From positions 4,898,001 to 4,962,000 of the forward strand of contig NZ_AP025730.1 of NCBI RefSeq assembly GCF_023734135.1: a DNA stretch of 64,000 nucleotides, read 5' to 3'. Below, piece by piece: positions 60,081 to 64,000 of the stretch (the stretch's first letter is position 1; every line of letters starts with the position of its first letter). Both the position numbers and the translations under genes were made by a program. Below the pieces are notes generated by a model that searched no databases, was not told the DNA's origin, and was given only the letters and a program-made list of their open reading frames with translations. This DNA comes from Sphaerotilus microaerophilus. Lineage in GTDB: Bacteria; Pseudomonadota; Gammaproteobacteria; Burkholderiales; Burkholderiaceae_C.

Positions 60081-60084
<4 letters not shown>
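59158..60084 (+). CDS. cysW: Sulfate ABC transporter permease CysW
   Basis: The ATG at 59158 overlaps the cysT stop, giving a 308-residue product. The first 45 residues form a charged, Pro/Arg-rich extension before the first membrane helix ([23 protein letters not shown]). Six helices and the EAA loop [25 protein letters not shown] follow, then [28 protein letters not shown], seen as the conserved GQTNT and YNEY parts typical of CysW. It pairs with CysT in the importer. The stop overlaps the cysA start (ATGA), so cysT-W-A are coupled. Confidence 0.94.
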
Positions 60085-61196
<1,112 letters not shown>

Positions 61197-61227
61197 GTCA
61201 GCAGCAGGATCGCGGCAGGCCTGCGGC

Positions 61228-63699
61228 TCAGCGCCGCGGCCAGCCCCGCACCCCGCCCGGGTGGCGGTGGCCGCGCCCCGCGTGCCCCTCGTCGGGCCCC
61301 TCGCAGGCGCGGCGGTAGGCCTGCAGCGTGCGCTGCGCCCGGCCCAGCACCGTGCCCGGCGGGTAGCTGCCGTGCTCCAGCGCGCCATAGGCCAGCCCGG
61401 TGAGCAGCTCCATGCCCTCGGCGGCCGAATCGGCGGTGTAGAGGTGGAATCGCCCTGCGGCCACCGCCTCGACCACCCGCTCGTCGAGCATCAGGTGGTG
61501 GGCGTTGCGCGCCGGGATCAGCACGCCCTGGCGGCCGTCCAGCCCCAGGCCCTCGCAGGTGCGGAACCAGCCCTCGACCTTCTCGTTGATGCCGCCCACC
61601 GGCAGCATCTCGCCGTGCTGGTTGATCGCCCCCGTCACCGCGATGCCCTGGCGCAGCGGCGTGCCCGCCAGGCTGGACAGCAGCGCGTAGAACTCGGCGC
61701 AGGAGGCCGAGTCGCCCTCCACGCCGCTGTACTCCTGCTCGAAGACCACCGAGCCGTTCATCGCCAGCGGCGCGATGTGCGCGAACAGCGCCGCCAGGTG
61801 GCTGTGCAGGATCAGCACGCCCTTGCTGTGGATCGGCCCGGCCATCTCCACCTCGCGCTGGATGTCCAGCAGGCCCTCTTCGCCCGCGTGGCTGCGCGCG
61901 GTCACCCGCACCGGGAAGCCGAAGGCGTGGTCGCCGGGGTCGACCACCGTCAGCCCGTTGACCTGGCCCACGCGCTCGCCGCTGGCGGCGATCAGCCGCT
62001 CGCCGTCGACGATGCTCTCCTGCAGGCGCTGCTCGGGGTAGTCGTGGCGGTGGCGCTGCGCCTGCCGGGCGGCCAGCAGGTCCTCAGGGGCCACCCGCGC
62101 CGCGCCGCGTGCCTGGGCCAGGGCGGCTGCTTCCAGCAGCAGCGCCTCGGTGCGGCCGAACAGCGCGCTCTGGCGGCGCTGGTCCTCCGCCTCGCGGTGG
62201 GTCGCCTCGATCAGCGCCGCCACCGCCGCGGCCGAGGCCTGCGGCAGGCCGTGCTGCTCGCAGAGCTGGGCCACGAAGATCGCGCTGGCCAGGTAGGAGC
62301 CGGGCGAGGCGCCGAAGCTCTCGGCAAAGTCCACCTTGCAGCGAAAGCGCCGGGCGAACTCCGGGTCGCCCTCCTGCACCAGGTAGTACTCCTCCACCGA
62401 GGCGATCAGCACGATCTTGACCTGCACGTCCACTGGCTCGGGCTGCAGCGACACCGCCGAGATCGGCGCCACCGCCAGCCCCGGCTCCTCGATCTGCAGC
62501 CGCCCGCTGCGCAGGAAGCGGCGCAGCTTCTCCCAGACCTGCGGGTCGCTCATCAGGTCACGCAGGTGCAGCAGCAGGAAGCCGCCATGCGCCTTGAGCA
62601 GGCTGCCGGCGCGGATGCGCGAGAAGTCGGTGACCAGCACGTCGTTCTCGCTCTCGTACTCGATGCTGCCGAACAGGGAGCGCCACGTCGGGTTGTCATC
62701 GACGATCACCGGCGCGCCCTGCTGCGCGTGGTGGGCCTCGGCGTGGTCGACCACCACGTTGACGCGCAGCCGCGCCGTCAGCGCCATCAGCCCGGCGACG
62801 CGCTCGGCCTCGTCCACATCGCCGTCCACGGCGGCAGGCTGGAACAGCGCCAGGTTGTCCAGCACGTCCGCCTGCACGCCGTCGAGGTACTGCGCCAGCT
62901 TGCGCCCGTCCTTGATCTGCTTGCGCAGCGCCGCGCGGATGGCCTGCAGCGCATGCTCCAGCAGCGGCTTGACCATCTGCCGCCGCAGTGCCGCCAGCGC
63001 CTCGCGCTTGGCCAGCTCGCGCACCTGCATCGCCTCCAGGTGCGGCGCGATCTCCGCACGCAGCGCCGCCTCGGCCGCCTCGTTGGCGGCGCGCTGCGCC
63101 AGGCTCAGCGTCAGCACCTTGGCGGCGGTGAGCGGCTCGCCGGCCTCGTCGCGCTGGGTGAAGATGAAGTGGCCCTCCTCGCGCAGCAGCGCGAAGTGGT
63201 GCGCCTCGGCACAGGCCGCCAGCTCGACAAAGGTGCGCTCGTCCTCGGCCTGCGCCGCAGCCTCGATGCGCTCGATGGCTGCCTTGGCCTCCGGTGACGC
63301 CAGCCGCTTCGGGATCTGCTCGTGCAGCGTCTTGGCAAAGTCGCCCATCAGCTGGCGCAGCAGCCGCCCCTCGCCGGCGGGCAGGCGCAGCGCGCGCGGC
63401 TGCTCGGGGTTTTCGAAGTGGTGCAGGTAAACCAGGTCCGGCGGCACCGGCCGGCTCGCCGCCACCTCGCGCATCATCTGCTGCATCAGCGTGCTGCGGC
63501 CCGTGCCCACCTCGCCCAGCACGAACAGGTGGTAGTCCGGCGCCTGCATCGTCAGCCCGAACCGCGCCGCCTGCTCGGCCCGCTCCTGGCCGATCCAGGG
63601 CAGCGGCTGCCCGATCAGCTCGGCGGTGTCGGCAAAGGGCAGCGACGCCGGATCGATCGTCAGGCGCAGGGCGGCGGGCGGGAGGGAGACAGCGGGCAT
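61228..63699 (-). CDS. Lon-related ATP-dependent protease (LonB/YcbZ type)
   Basis: The 823-residue product is of the COG1067 type. It has a degenerate P-loop (FVLGEVGTGRST), a long helical insert with Ala/Glu/Arg-rich coiled coil (about residues 130-290), an AAA part with GGFLLLHLRDLMSDPQVWEKLRR and a Lon protease domain. The catalytic pair is Ser664 in EGDSASCAEF and Lys707 in GGINEKVEG, the Ser-Lys dyad of family S16. This class differs from classical Lon and its substrates are poorly known. The last 30 residues are Gly/Arg/His-rich. It lies in the core block, convergent with cysA. Confidence 0.9.
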   Translation of the reverse strand: MPAVSLPPAALRLTIDPASLPFADTAELIGQPLPWIGQERAEQAARFGLTMQAPDYHLFVLGEVGTGRSTLMQQMMREVAASRPVPPDLVYLHHFENPEQPRALRLPAGEGRLLRQLMGDFAKTLHEQIPKRLASPEAKAAIERIEAAAQAEDERTFVELAACAEAHHFALLREEGHFIFTQRDEAGEPLTAAKVLTLSLAQRAANEAAEAALRAEIAPHLEAMQVRELAKREALAALRRQMVKPLLEHALQAIRAALRKQIKDGRKLAQYLDGVQADVLDNLALFQPAAVDGDVDEAERVAGLMALTARLRVNVVVDHAEAHHAQQGAPVIVDDNPTWRSLFGSIEYESENDVLVTDFSRIRAGSLLKAHGGFLLLHLRDLMSDPQVWEKLRRFLRSGRLQIEEPGLAVAPISAVSLQPEPVDVQVKIVLIASVEEYYLVQEGDPEFARRFRCKVDFAESFGASPGSYLASAIFVAQLCEQHGLPQASAAAVAALIEATHREAEDQRRQSALFGRTEALLLEAAALAQARGAARVAPEDLLAARQAQRHRHDYPEQRLQESIVDGERLIAASGERVGQVNGLTVVDPGDHAFGFPVRVTARSHAGEEGLLDIQREVEMAGPIHSKGVLILHSHLAALFAHIAPLAMNGSVVFEQEYSGVEGDSASCAEFYALLSSLAGTPLRQGIAVTGAINQHGEMLPVGGINEKVEGWFRTCEGLGLDGRQGVLIPARNAHHLMLDERVVEAVAAGRFHLYTADSAAEGMELLTGLAYGALEHGSYPPGTVLGRAQRTLQAYRRACEGPDEGHAGRGHRHPGGVRGWPRR

Positions 63700-63786
63700 G
63701 GAGCGGGCCGGTGGGCGGCTGGGAAGCGAGAGAGTCGCTCGATTGTGCGCTGCCTCCCTCCGCCAAAGCCACCGTGGCAGACTGCC

Positions 63787-64000
63787 TCAACCGCCGGGCA
63801 CCACCGCCGTCACCTCGATTTCCACCTTCGCGCGGTCCTCCACCAGCGCCGCTACCTGCACGGCGCTCATCGCGACGGCGAACTCGCGGCCCAGCACCTC
63901 CCGGTAGGCGCGGCCGATGTCGGCGGCACGGGCGAGGTAGTCGCGCTTGTCCATCAGGTACCAGGTCATGCGGCAGATGTGCTCGGGGCCGGCGCCGGCC
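63787..64000 (-). CDS. RidA (YjgF/UK114) family protein, C-terminal part, cut by the window edge
   Basis: The frame stays open to the right edge: EHICRMTWYLMDKRDYLAR, then IGRAYREVLGREF and the C-terminal VAALVEDRAKVEIEVTAVVP, which is the conserved RidA end with the Arg and Glu that line the active pocket of enamine/imine deaminases. About 71 residues are visible, half of a normal RidA. Such proteins hydrolyse reactive enamine intermediates made by PLP enzymes. The gene is on the same strand as the protease and ends 88 bp from its start. The true start lies outside the window. Confidence 0.88.
   Translation of the reverse strand, partial: AGAGPEHICRMTWYLMDKRDYLARAADIGRAYREVLGREFAVAMSAVQVAALVEDRAKVEIEVTAVVPGG

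Noticed and set aside
61261..63297. Open frame of 678 residues on the plus strand across the protease gene
   Set aside because: Antisense to the Lon-related protease; its His/Arg/Leu-rich composition is typical of a GC-driven shadow.

Overview
The window reads as chromosomal DNA of a high-GC betaproteobacterium, most likely of the order Burkholderiales. The best evidence is the right end: a CysB-type regulator divergent from a cysP-cysT-cysW-cysA sulfate importer, then a Lon-related protease and a RidA-family gene, all GC-rich and tightly packed. No rRNA or tRNA gene is visible, so placement below order level is not possible.

Positions 1 to about 43.7 kb are one mosaic accessory region. It opens with the end of a tyrosine recombinase and an AlpA-like gene. 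A plasmid-type maintenance part follows: a ParA/ribbon-helix-helix partition pair with GTAC-centred repeats, an IS110-family insertion sequence, two paralogous unknown genes, a possible orphan CcdA-like antitoxin, a P-loop replication-type ATPase, and an IncQ RepC-like initiator. Three 19-bp iterons at 22-23 bp spacing lie just downstream of repC and look like oriV. Together these suggest a plasmid that integrated, or an integrative element carrying a plasmid replicon.

From 13.8 to 37.8 kb runs a type 1 BREX phage-defence operon: small RHH protein, brxA, brxB, brxC, pglX, pglZ, brxL. Four extra genes sit between pglX and pglZ: a TrlF-type PHP/SMC-like ATPase, a GmrSD/BrxU-like DUF262-DUF1524 nuclease, a 1643-residue NERD nuclease + two kinase-like domains + superfamily 1 helicase fusion, and a 496-residue partner overlapping it. 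The fusion looks like a type 2 BREX PglW joined to a helicase. It and its partner are my best candidate for something poorly described.

After a 1.5-kb stretch without a believable gene come an unknown Cys-motif protein, a higBA-type toxin-antitoxin pair whose antitoxin is fused to an ImmA/IrrE-type peptidase, three unknown genes, and an AbrB-type antitoxin gene with a one-base frameshift. From 44.2 to 55.9 kb lies a metal-resistance and persistence block: a DMT transporter with a His-rich tail, chrB-chrA-chrB-like genes for chromate, a Fic-family protein, a CadR/PbrR regulator with its P-type metal ATPase, a second MerR regulator with a small Cys-rich membrane protein, ynfA, and hipB-hipA. 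The shift to core genes lies between about 55.87 and 56.09 kb.
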